Assembly: GCA_013426805.1 (NCBI GenBank)
Contig: JACDZG010000078.1
Location: forward strand, 1-34,827
Source of the DNA: Chromatiaceae bacterium
GTDB taxonomy: Bacteria > Pseudomonadota > Gammaproteobacteria > Chromatiales > Chromatiaceae
Length of the DNA: 34,827 nucleotides
Direction: 5' to 3'
The translations under genes and the position numbers were made by a program. Shown here piece after piece: positions 8,204-14,824 of the stretch; position 1 is the stretch's first letter, and each line of letters begins with the position of its first letter. A model generated the notes under the pieces. It was given only the letters and a program-made list of their open reading frames with translations. It was not told the DNA's origin and made no database searches.

Positions 8204-8496
8204 GGCAATGGTCGCCCTGGGTTCGGTGCCGGCACCAGGGAGCCGGTGGGAAAATGTTCAAGGGCCATTGGGTGGTCCTGAAAGGCGCTGTGCAGATCGG
8301 CTTGGCTCGGGTGGCGGGTATAGCGCGCCTCGGTGAAGAGAGCCAGATCGGTCAGGTCCAGGGCCGCGACCAACGCGGACCGCTGGGCGATCACCGGGGC
8401 CGCGGCACGGGCGCGCAGACCCGCGTCGACTGCACTGAGCAGCAGCAGGGTCGAGGCCGCGGCGACCGTGCGGAGGAAGAGGTCGGACTGACGCAT
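8200..8496 (-). CDS. Small exported protein at the head of the ABC cluster
   Basis: The predicted 98-residue protein begins MRQSDLFLRTVAAASTLLLL, a signal peptide or membrane anchor. A short periplasmic portion follows, ending in PTGSLVPAPNPGRPLP. I do not recognise the family. ATG at 8496 places the hydrophobic segment near the N-terminus; an ATG at 8508 adds four residues. The same frame is open back to 8712, but that extension looks non-coding and Arg/Cys-rich. ATGA overlap with the permease shows it belongs to the operon. It could be a periplasmic accessory subunit of the ABC unit. Confidence 0.6.
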   Translation of the reverse strand: MRQSDLFLRTVAAASTLLLLSAVDAGLRARAAAPVIAQRSALVAALDLTDLALFTEARYTRHPSQADLHSAFQDHPMALEHFPTGSLVPAPNPGRPLP

Positions 8497-8774
8497 AGGG
8501 TACAGCATAGGCCGATCGGCTGTCCGCTGATAGCGACCGCACCAGCAATTCCCGCTCGCCCGCCGCGTGGTCGATCGGGGCGAGCATGCGGCGGCGGCGC
8601 GCCAAGGCGGGCACAGCACCCTCTCACCGACGTACGGCGCTATTGAAACGGCTGGCGCTTCGCGCAGCAGGCCCTCGATGCTGAGATATTTGCGGGAGAA
8701 CGGCGCACTCATTGCTACTTGCCTCGCAACCTGAGGTGTGCGTGACAGTATACTGATTCACAGACGAAAGTTTA

Positions 8775-8833
8775 CGAAAAACTATTTTTCGAGCGGCTCC
8801 AACTCTCTAATTTATCGAAGAAAATTTTTTTCG
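8775..8833. repeat. Two AT-rich CGAAAAA...TTTTTCG palindromes
   Basis: The first palindrome has perfect arms CGAAAAA (8775-8781) and TTTTTCG (8785-8791) with a three-base loop. The second (8816-8833) reads CGAAGAAAATTTTTTTCG and is nearly perfect. Both sit in an AT-rich island upstream of the ABC cluster and downstream of the orphan ParD gene. They may be operators for the cluster promoter or terminators after ParD; the sequence alone does not decide. Confidence 0.5.
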
Positions 8834-8853
8834 GCGGGAATTGCTGTTGTCGA

Positions 8854-9141
8854 TTATGCGCAGGCGTCGCGGACCGCTAATTGTTCCACTCCCTTACCAA
8901 TGATTCGCTCGGGGTCGAAGTCGCGCACGCGCCCGACCGCGAGGTCGGCGATCCCCTCTTGGACCTGCGTGCGCAGTTCTCCTAACTCCTGTTCCTGCAA
9001 GGCCCGCTTGTGCCGCCAGTCGCGCAGGGCCTCGCGGACAATCGCGCTGCTGGAGGCGTACTCGCCGGCCTGCACGGCGCCACGCACGGCTTGGGCCAGC
9101 TCGGCGGTGAGTGTGATGGTGATACGTTCGATGGTGCTCAT
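8854..9141 (-). CDS. ParD-like ribbon-helix-helix antitoxin, orphan
   Basis: This 95-residue protein has a ParD-type arrangement: ITITLTAELAQAVRGAV as the strand and first helix, SSSAIVREALRDWRHKR as the second helix, then an acidic C-terminal tail for toxin binding. ATG at 9141 starts right before the family N-terminus (MSTIERITITL); the frame continues 15 residues upstream without family similarity. In ParDE operons the ParE gene overlaps or directly follows parD. Here the downstream sequence is an AT-rich island with no ParE-like frame, so the antitoxin appears to be an orphan that may have lost its toxin. Confidence 0.82.
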   Translation of the reverse strand: MSTIERITITLTAELAQAVRGAVQAGEYASSSAIVREALRDWRHKRALQEQELGELRTQVQEGIADLAVGRVRDFDPERIIGKGVEQLAVRDACA

Positions 9142-9154
9142 GAGTATGAGGTTA

Positions 9155-9463
9155 TCATACCGGCGGTGTTGCGAGGAGGTCGGCATGCGCTTGTTCGTTG
9201 TGGTGCCCGAGGCCCTGGAAGACCGGTGCTGAGTGTTCCACGGCCCGACCGATGTAGTCCCGCGACGCCTTGGCCCCGACGCGAATGGTTGAGCGGCGGC
9301 TCACGGCCATCCAGTTGCTCCCGTTCGTTACCTCCTCGATGCATAGCATCAACCATTGCCCGCGCCAGACGGCGCCCTGAGCGAGAGCGAAGGCCGTAGT
9401 TTGGCGTCGGACCTGGTGGGCTTGTTGTGCAATTTGTTCTTTTCTGTCTTTCGGGCGGACAAC
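9155..9463 (-). pseudogene. Possible protein fragment upstream of ParD
   Basis: This frame, ending at 9155, reads KDRKEQIAQQAHQV and later MAVSRRSTIRVGAKASRDYIGRAV, which looks like protein sequence. It has no ATG, GTG or TTG near its apparent beginning and continues upstream into the DUF2290 gene in another phase. I do not recognise the family. It may be the tail of a truncated gene, or chance. Other frames in the interval 9187-9561 show nothing better. Confidence 0.25.
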
Positions 9464-9561
9464 CGGAATTAAGCAAATTATCTCGGGGCGTGCCGTTGCT
9501 CGGCAATCCGCTGGCCCCTCCGTTTGGCTCCGTCCCTTACCGTACAATTCGACGATCTCTC

Positions 9562-10248
9562 TCAACAGCGGGCCAGCCCCGGAACCGCTAGGTGAATCAC
9601 GTCGCGCTCCTCGGCATGAATCGATTCTTCGAAGCAAATCCGCCGCGAAGGCATGCAACTCGCGAAGCGCTGAAAAGCCGGTGAGTAGAAATTGCGCAGC
9701 AGGAAGTCTAAGAACCAATAGGGGCTGACGGGCGCGGTCACCGGGATTCGGCACAACTCGTATTGCCCAAGCGTCAGGTGCGACTTGGGATGCGTCACGG
9801 GCTTGTGAATCTCGTCGCGCGTATCGTAGTCGAAGCGCAGCGGAAAGGTTACGACCCGCCGAGATACGATCTCCAAAAACCACTGGTCGGATAGGTAAAG
9901 GTCGGGGTCGTCCTGAAACGGCGCAAGAGACGGGGAGGGAAAAAAGGCGAGGCGATGGCGCAGGAGCGCACGGGGACCGAAGTCGTACATCAGCTGTAAG
10001 AGTGCGCCGTCAAGCAGCCGGACGTTGAATGCACGCGCCTGAAGCAGCTGCGCGTATACCTCGTCGTAGGACCTATCCTTAAGCGCAACGGAGACCGATG
10101 CCGCACCCGGAAAGGCGATCTCGCGGCCTCTGCCCGCCGTGTTTCGGACGACAGGCGGATTCTGGTCGTCGCAGAGTCCGATCTCGATCAGCGTTGCCGT
10201 GATCGTGCGTATCTGGCTCGATATTTCGCCGTGCGTCGCCGGGGTCAT
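9562..10248 (-). CDS. DUF2290 family protein
   Basis: The 228-residue protein fits DUF2290 by my reading. The HPKSHLTLGQYELCRIPV stretch in its second half, followed by PYWFLDFLLRNFYSP and a C-terminal IHLAVP, are the most characteristic parts. No enzyme motif is evident and the family has no established function. The start ATG at 10248 overlaps the stop of the helicase gene as ATGA, so the two are translationally coupled and probably work together. The pairing of a helicase with an uncharacterised partner is typical of accessory defence or repair cassettes, but I know of no experiment for this pair. Confidence 0.72.
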   Translation of the reverse strand: MTPATHGEISSQIRTITATLIEIGLCDDQNPPVVRNTAGRGREIAFPGAASVSVALKDRSYDEVYAQLLQARAFNVRLLDGALLQLMYDFGPRALLRHRLAFFPSPSLAPFQDDPDLYLSDQWFLEIVSRRVVTFPLRFDYDTRDEIHKPVTHPKSHLTLGQYELCRIPVTAPVSPYWFLDFLLRNFYSPAFQRFASCMPSRRICFEESIHAEERDVIHLAVPGLARC

Positions 10249-12410
10249 TCCGCATCGTCCCCGAACAACAAGGCTTTGAGCTGCCCCTTTGTTTCGGCAT
10301 CGAGATCCTCGCGGTGGATGGCGCCAGCCTTGAGATCGTTAAGGAGCTCGTTCAAGCCGCGTTTTCGCTGGGCTAGGCGGTCGCGCTCCGCGGGGGAAAG
10401 ATCGCGGTGGACGATCCGCAGCTTCTTTAGCACGTCTTTAGTCGGATAGTGAAAATCCAACTCGAATTCCCGCGATCTTAGGTGCTCGAGTTCGCGCTTT
10501 ATTATAGCCATGTGCTGACCGTAGCCAACTACGCGCACCCATGCCTTACTGCGAGTTATCGCCGTGAAGAGCCGGTTGCGCAGCGTAGCGAGCTGGTAAC
10601 TGGACGCTCCGCAAGTGTGCGCGTCGATGACGTAGACCATACCGGCCTCGTTACCCTTGGCGCGGTAGATCCCGGTGAAGGTGACCGATTGGGTGTCGGC
10701 TCTGAAAAAGACGTCGGGCGCGGTATCGACACCCGCTAGATGCGATGGAATCCCGAGCTCAAAGAGACGCTTACGGATCGGGCCTGTCTTGTTGCGGGTC
10801 GATATCGGGTCTGGGTGGATCACGACGATGTCGTCGTGACGCAGTTCGTCCTCTGTGAGGTTTCTCCGGATCTGCGCGAGCAGCCACTCGGTTTGCTGGG
10901 CCTCGTCCTGAAACTCGATAAGTTGCACGAGGTCGTTGATCGGCGAGTGCTCCTCCAAGAAGAGTGGGCTGGTCTCGTCCGTACGGTGGAGCACAACGCG
11001 CTCGCCTTCCGCTAGGACGCCGCTTTTGAGCCGATAACCGATCTCCTGCCACAAGCGGGGATAATCGAACATCTGGACAAGCCCCTTCGCGGGCTCGTCG
11101 GGTGCCTTGCGGTAAATCCCGAATCCCAGCGCATGGGCCGTCACCAATACCGGCCGCGAGTTGCGATAGCACTTCTCTAAGATCACGTCGCGCCGGTCCC
11201 CTTCGCCAAGGGTCACCAACGGTCGGCCGCGCTTGTCTTGCCCGAAGATTTGCTCGGGGGAGGGCAAAGATTCTCCGGCCAAGCTCTGCAGTTCGTCGTA
11301 TGCATAGACTAGACGTTTATCCTGTCCCAACATCGCGTAGCACAGGCGCAGGAAGCTCGGCGCGAAATCCTGGGCCTCGTCGACAAGGATGCAGTCGTAA
11401 AGCGGCTTTGACGCTTCGACGGCGGTTAGGGCTTCTTCGCAAGCACGCTCAAAGGCATGGTCGGCGCCGCTAAAGCGATTGCGAGCCTGACCAAAATCAT
11501 AGTATGCGACGTTGTTTTCTCGGCAAAACTCGTAATAGATGCCATCGCGGTCGTCGCCGCCAGACGCACCCCAGGCGTTCACGATACGAATCTTGGCGGT
11601 ATCCGGCTCCTCGCCCGTCGCCTCGACGCAAAAATTATTGATGAGGCGCTTGAATTGACCTTTGAGGGAGCGGGTATTGAATGTAACGGCAATACGCCAG
11701 TCCGGGTACTGACTGTGCAGGTAGGCAGCCTTGAGCGCTAGAACGATGGTCTTGCCGGATCCGGCCAAGCCGCGAATACGCTGGACCCCATCTACCGTTT
11801 CGATGACGGCGCGATTCTGCTGGTGGTCCAGGGTCGCGATCGAATCCTCCAGCCGCTTCAGCTTCGCGCCTCGGGAGTCGCTCCGCTGGACAAATCGCTT
11901 CGTTCGGCTCTTGCGGATTGAGGAGATCGTCTCAATGGCGGACAGGGTGGCCCGGTAAAGGTCCGGGTCCGCGTCGGGCCACTCGCAGCCATCCAGGACA
12001 GAAGCCAGGGTGTCGGGGGTGGCAAGCGGATAGTCCTTTTTGCGATAGGGGGCAAGGTTCGAGATCCCGGGCGCGAAGGTCACTGCATAGACCGGCACCC
12101 GTAGGCGGCGGCCGGACACCAACTCCCGGTGAACCTTAAGGCGAGCCTCGATTTTGTTCGCCAGATCGTCCTGACGCGATGCGAAATCGCCGGGGTCGCC
12201 TCCCTCCACCAAATCGAACAGGATGACACCCAGGTCTGCGGATATCAGAGTGGCATCGATACCGAGCTTGCCCTCCGGTGCGGCGATGAGTGGGTATCCG
12301 AAATAGCACTGGCCGCAGACGCCGGGAATCTTCGACAGCGTCTCTTCGAGACAGTGGGTTGCAGCAGGCTTGCGGTTCCGGCCGCGGACGAATGTAATGC
12401 CTGCGTTCAT
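10245..12410 (-). CDS. Superfamily I (UvrD-like) helicase with extended N-terminus
   Basis: This 721-residue protein is an SF1 DNA/RNA helicase. Walker A is GLAGSGKT (214-221), motif II VDEAQD (343-348), a motif III-like YDELQSL follows near 371, motif IV is CYRNSRP (414-420), a YRAKGNEA motif lies at 582-589, and motif VI is LFTAITRSKAWVRV (614-627). The first 200 residues form a separate domain with ILFDLVEGG and DDLANKIEARL. This resembles NERD-like nuclease-related domains, though a full catalytic D/E-x-K set is not obvious. An AGGAG-like site (CGGAG) precedes the ATG at 12410. It is the first gene of a two-gene leftward operon with the DUF2290 gene. Defence, repair or RNA processing are all possible. 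Confidence 0.88.
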   Translation of the reverse strand: MNAGITFVRGRNRKPAATHCLEETLSKIPGVCGQCYFGYPLIAAPEGKLGIDATLISADLGVILFDLVEGGDPGDFASRQDDLANKIEARLKVHRELVSGRRLRVPVYAVTFAPGISNLAPYRKKDYPLATPDTLASVLDGCEWPDADPDLYRATLSAIETISSIRKSRTKRFVQRSDSRGAKLKRLEDSIATLDHQQNRAVIETVDGVQRIRGLAGSGKTIVLALKAAYLHSQYPDWRIAVTFNTRSLKGQFKRLINNFCVEATGEEPDTAKIRIVNAWGASGGDDRDGIYYEFCRENNVAYYDFGQARNRFSGADHAFERACEEALTAVEASKPLYDCILVDEAQDFAPSFLRLCYAMLGQDKRLVYAYDELQSLAGESLPSPEQIFGQDKRGRPLVTLGEGDRRDVILEKCYRNSRPVLVTAHALGFGIYRKAPDEPAKGLVQMFDYPRLWQEIGYRLKSGVLAEGERVVLHRTDETSPLFLEEHSPINDLVQLIEFQDEAQQTEWLLAQIRRNLTEDELRHDDIVVIHPDPISTRNKTGPIRKRLFELGIPSHLAGVDTAPDVFFRADTQSVTFTGIYRAKGNEAGMVYVIDAHTCGASSYQLATLRNRLFTAITRSKAWVRVVGYGQHMAIIKRELEHLRSREFELDFHYPTKDVLKKLRIVHRDLSPAERDRLAQRKRGLNELLNDLKAGAIHREDLDAETKGQLKALLFGDDAE

Positions 12411-12478
12411 GGATGATCTCCGATAGCTTGAGGCTCGGCTAAATGAAAATAGTGAAATGGACGCAACCGCCGAATTCC

Positions 12479-12497
12479 GGGGACAGTTTACTTAATT
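12479..12497 (+). repeat. Dispersed GGGGACAG repeat, copy 2
   Basis: Reads GGGGACAGTTTACTTAATT, preceded by GAATTCC. It closely matches copy 1 (74-92), and its left flank (GAATTCCGGGGACAG) matches copy 3 (GAATACCGGGGACAG) at 14 of 15 positions. It lies right at the broken 3' end of the ParE-like gene, suggesting insertion or recombination there. Confidence 0.6.
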
Positions 12498-12505
12498 CGG
12501 CATCT

Positions 12506-12655
12506 TTAGCCTCCGGCGAGATTACGAACTGCCCCAGGATCTCCGGCCCGAAACCTGATCGCCAACCTCGGCATCCCTTCTTCGGCGTACCAGTCCTGGA
12601 TGCCAACCAAGTCGCCGAGTGCGGACGCGGCGAAGCTAAACCTGGCGACAGTCAC
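12506..12655 (-). pseudogene. Truncated ParE/RelE-like toxin fragment
   Basis: From a possible GTG at 12655 the frame reads ARFSFAASALGDLVGIQDWY, which resembles the N-terminus of ParE/RelE toxins. After about 35 residues the phase is lost: a family-like continuation (IRFRAEILGQFV) is found in another frame around 12535-12560. The sequence then runs directly into the GGGGACAG repeat at 12479. No complete toxin can be assembled, so it is likely inactive. The upstream Phd antitoxin overlaps it. Confidence 0.55.
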
Positions 12656-12929
12656 GCCCGTAGGCCAAGCCGAATCTGGCCTTGGCCTCGGCAAGAGAGA
12701 CCTCGCGGCTAGTGTTCAAATCGGCCAATCCCCCGACCACCGCACGCATGAAGGCGTGCTCCTCCGCGGCCTGCTCGTAGTCGGCCACGGACTGCATGAC
12801 GGCGACCCCGGGTCTTTGGCTGGTGAGCAGCACGCGCCGATGAGTGACGGCTGCGTGTTTGACCACTCGACCAGGATTGACCTTGAGGTCCGCTAAGAGG
12901 GCTACATCTTCGGAGAATTTGATGCTCAT
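12636..12929 (-). CDS. Phd/YefM-type antitoxin
   Basis: This 97-residue protein begins with a Phd-like DNA-binding half (FSEDVALLADLKVNPGRVV, then RRVLLTSQRPGVAVMQSVAD) and has a helical tail ending SLAEAKARFGLAYGRDCRQV. The last eight residues run past the usual end of the family, suggesting a lost stop codon or small indel that makes it overlap the toxin fragment. The antitoxin itself looks otherwise intact. It would repress its own promoter in the 12930-13000 interval. With the toxin truncated it may persist as an orphan. Confidence 0.8.
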   Translation of the reverse strand: MSIKFSEDVALLADLKVNPGRVVKHAAVTHRRVLLTSQRPGVAVMQSVADYEQAAEEHAFMRAVVGGLADLNTSREVSLAEAKARFGLAYGRDCRQV

Positions 12930-13656
12930 GGACGCCTATCTCTGGGCTCGATTGGTGCGGACATTAGCACCGGTCAAGTGGTCTGCCAACATAGCTGACA
13001 ATAGGAAGGGAGCCAAAGGGAGAAATTCTTATAGGAACCAAAGTGATAGCCGCTTCCTCGGGGGTCTCACGCGAGATCCATGACCTCGGCGGTGGCGCAT
13101 GATGTCGGGGTATACATAGGAATACCGGGGACAGACCAGAATGGCACTAAGTTAAGGTTGCGCTCAACGATATCAGATACTTGCGTGCAGACCCAGATCC
13201 AAGCTTCTGGAAAATCAGCGACAGTCCGCTAGATTCCACCGGGTTTCGCCTGGTGCTGGAGCGTCTCCGCTGGCAGACGGGCCACATAAGTCGCTGTTCT
13301 TGAAGAGCCTTGCGCTTAACTTAGCGCCATTCGGGACGGACCACGATTCCCTGCCTAACTTGCGGCAATACGAAAACCATGGGCTTTCGCGCGATTTCCT
13401 TGTCCCGGGAATCCCGACCACCTAAACCACTCCAACTCGGGGAAGGGAAACCCGGCCCGGGCCCGCTCGACCAAGCGTCCGGTCGACGTCTTGGGCACGC
13501 CGAGGTCGTCGGCGAGCGGGTCGGCTCCGCCGTGCGTTTCTTTGCGCAGCGCGGCTTGTGCATAGCGATGCTTCTTGGAATGATTGACCGTGTCGGCGCA
13601 GCCGGCAGACCGGACCACCACCCCTGGGGCCGCCACACCGGCCCGGAGCCTCTGCC
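12930..13656. other. Gene-poor accessory stretch with repeat remnants
   Basis: This interval of about 730 bases lies between the Phd and Uma2 genes. It holds the inverted-repeat element at 13127-13345. A leftward frame (13355-13714) contains protein-like ADDLGVPKTSTGRLVERARA, but it overlaps the start of the Uma2 gene and I recognise no family. Otherwise I see only short frames and no transposase. Confidence 0.45.
13127..13345. mobile_element. MITE-like or transposon remnant with 18-base inverted repeats
   Basis: GAATGGCACTAAGTTAAG (13139-13156) and CTTAACTTAGCGCCATTC (13315-13332) are reverse complements with one mismatch. Next to each on the plus strand is a GGGAC(A/G)GACCA motif (13128-13138 and 13333-13343). 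The left end also carries the GGGGACAG repeat also seen at 74 and 12479. The roughly 160 bases between the repeats have no recognisable coding capacity. A non-autonomous element or an eroded insertion is the simplest explanation. Confidence 0.5.
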
Positions 13657-14409
13657 ATGAACCCCTTGTTACGTATCGACCCGGATGATCCCTACCCGGA
13701 GAGCGACGGAGCACCGATGGCGGAGAATACGCTGCAGTTCGATTGGATCGTCAAGATCAAGGAGAACCTGGAGATCCTGTTCGCGGATCGCGCCGATGTC
13801 TTCGTCGCCGGGGATCTCTTCTGGTACCCGGTGCCGGACCGGCGGCTCATCGGCCCCCTGGCACCGGACGCCATGATCGCCTTCGGCCGACCCAAGGGCC
13901 CGCGCGGCTCGTACCGGCAATGGGAGGAAGGCGGCATCGCGCCTGCGGTGGTCTTCGAGATCATGTCGCCGTCGAACAGCGTCAAGGAGATGCGCGACAA
14001 GCTGGAGTTCTACGACACCTATGGGGTCGAGGAATATTATGTCTACGACCCCGAGCGCAATCGGCTGGAAATCTGGCTGCGCCAAGGGGGCAGCCTGCGG
14101 CAGATGTCCCACCGCAACGGCTGGACGAGCCCGCGGCTCGGGATTCGCTTTGCCGTGCTTCCGGAAACCCTGGAGATCTTCGACCCGGCGGGCCGTCCCT
14201 TCCGCAGTCCGGTCGAGCTGGCACGGGAAGCCGAGCAGGAGCGATTGCGCGCCGAGCAGGCCGACGAACGCGCCGAGCAGGAGCGGCGGCGTGCCGAGCA
14301 GGCGCAGGAGCGCGCCGAACAGGCCGACCAACGCGCCGAGCAGGAGCACCAGCGCGCCGAGCAGCTTGCGCAGCGACTAAGGGCGCTCGGGGTCGACCCG
14401 AACGACTAG
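13657..14409 (+). CDS. Uma2 family (DUF820) putative endonuclease with coiled-coil tail
   Basis: Residues 1-180 form a Uma2/DUF820 domain of the PD-(D/E)xK fold. Key residues are Asp71 in LAPDAMIAFG, Glu101 in VVFEIMSPSN and Lys115 in MRDKLEFYD, followed by EEYYVYDPE. The last 60 residues are a charged coiled coil built from RAEQ repeats (RAEQADERAEQERRRAEQ and so on). ATG at 13657 gives the usual MNPLLRIDPDDPYPESDG start. Uma2 proteins are numerous in cyanobacteria and Chromatiaceae; nuclease activity is assumed from the fold, with no settled role. It stands alone upstream of hipBA. Confidence 0.88.
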   Translation: MNPLLRIDPDDPYPESDGAPMAENTLQFDWIVKIKENLEILFADRADVFVAGDLFWYPVPDRRLIGPLAPDAMIAFGRPKGPRGSYRQWEEGGIAPAVVFEIMSPSNSVKEMRDKLEFYDTYGVEEYYVYDPERNRLEIWLRQGGSLRQMSHRNGWTSPRLGIRFAVLPETLEIFDPAGRPFRSPVELAREAEQERLRAEQADERAEQERRRAEQAQERAEQADQRAEQEHQRAEQLAQRLRALGVDPND

Positions 14410-14479
14410 CGCTTGCGACCGGCCTTGATTGGGGAACGCGACGCGGCGGCGAATGTCCTGGATGCGCACGTCCTCTCGA

Positions 14480-14536
14480 TTAGCTAATGGAAAAAATCGT
14501 TATACTTAAGTAGAGAATTTTGATATAAAAGAAGCG
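14480..14536 (+). promoter_or_regulatory. Candidate hipBA promoter/operator
   Basis: The AT-rich leader of hipB holds a perfect ten-base palindrome TACTTAAGTA (14503-14512), a TTAGCTAA palindrome (14480-14487) and a TATACT -10 candidate at 14501-14506. HipB family repressors bind palindromes at their own promoter, so these are reasonable operators. A weak AAGAAG ribosome site precedes the ATG at 14537. Confidence 0.4.
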
Positions 14537-14824
14537 ATGCTTACTGTTACTTTGGATGAGTCGGAGGCGCTTCATCAGTTGGGCGCCCGTCTGCGGCGGC
14601 GGCGTCTCCAGGCCGGTGAGCCCCAGTCCCGCGCGGCCGGACGGATCGGCGTGTCGCTGCCCACGTACCGCAAGCTGGAGCAAGGCGACCCGAGCGCCCA
14701 GATCAGTGTGTGGGTGCGCGCCTTGCGTCTCTACGGTACCCTCGACGACCTGGCCCTGCTGTTCCCCGAATCACTGTTCGACGCGACCGCCACGCGTCAA
14801 CGGGCACCGCGGGGCGGCGCATGA
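14537..14824 (+). CDS. hipB: HipB-like XRE antitoxin/repressor
   Basis: The 95-residue protein has an XRE helix-turn-helix: LGARLRRRRLQAGEPQSRAA as the first part and GRIGVSLPTYRKLEQGDPSA as the recognition part, followed by a short tail ending in RQRAPRGGA. It overlaps the HipA gene as ATGA. In HipBA modules this protein neutralises the kinase and represses the operon. The tail is shorter and more basic than in E. coli HipB, common in distant members. Confidence 0.85.
   Translation: MLTVTLDESEALHQLGARLRRRRLQAGEPQSRAAGRIGVSLPTYRKLEQGDPSAQISVWVRALRLYGTLDDLALLFPESLFDATATRQRAPRGGA

Noticed and set aside
2695-8496. Canonical nitrous oxide reductase (nos) operon
   Set aside because: No nosZ, nosR or nosD is present, and the ABC unit is of FtsX/LolD type rather than NosFY.
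9562-12410. Gabija (GajAB) defence system
   Set aside because: The helicase is UvrD-like, but the partner is DUF2290 rather than an OLD-family ATPase/TOPRIM nuclease.
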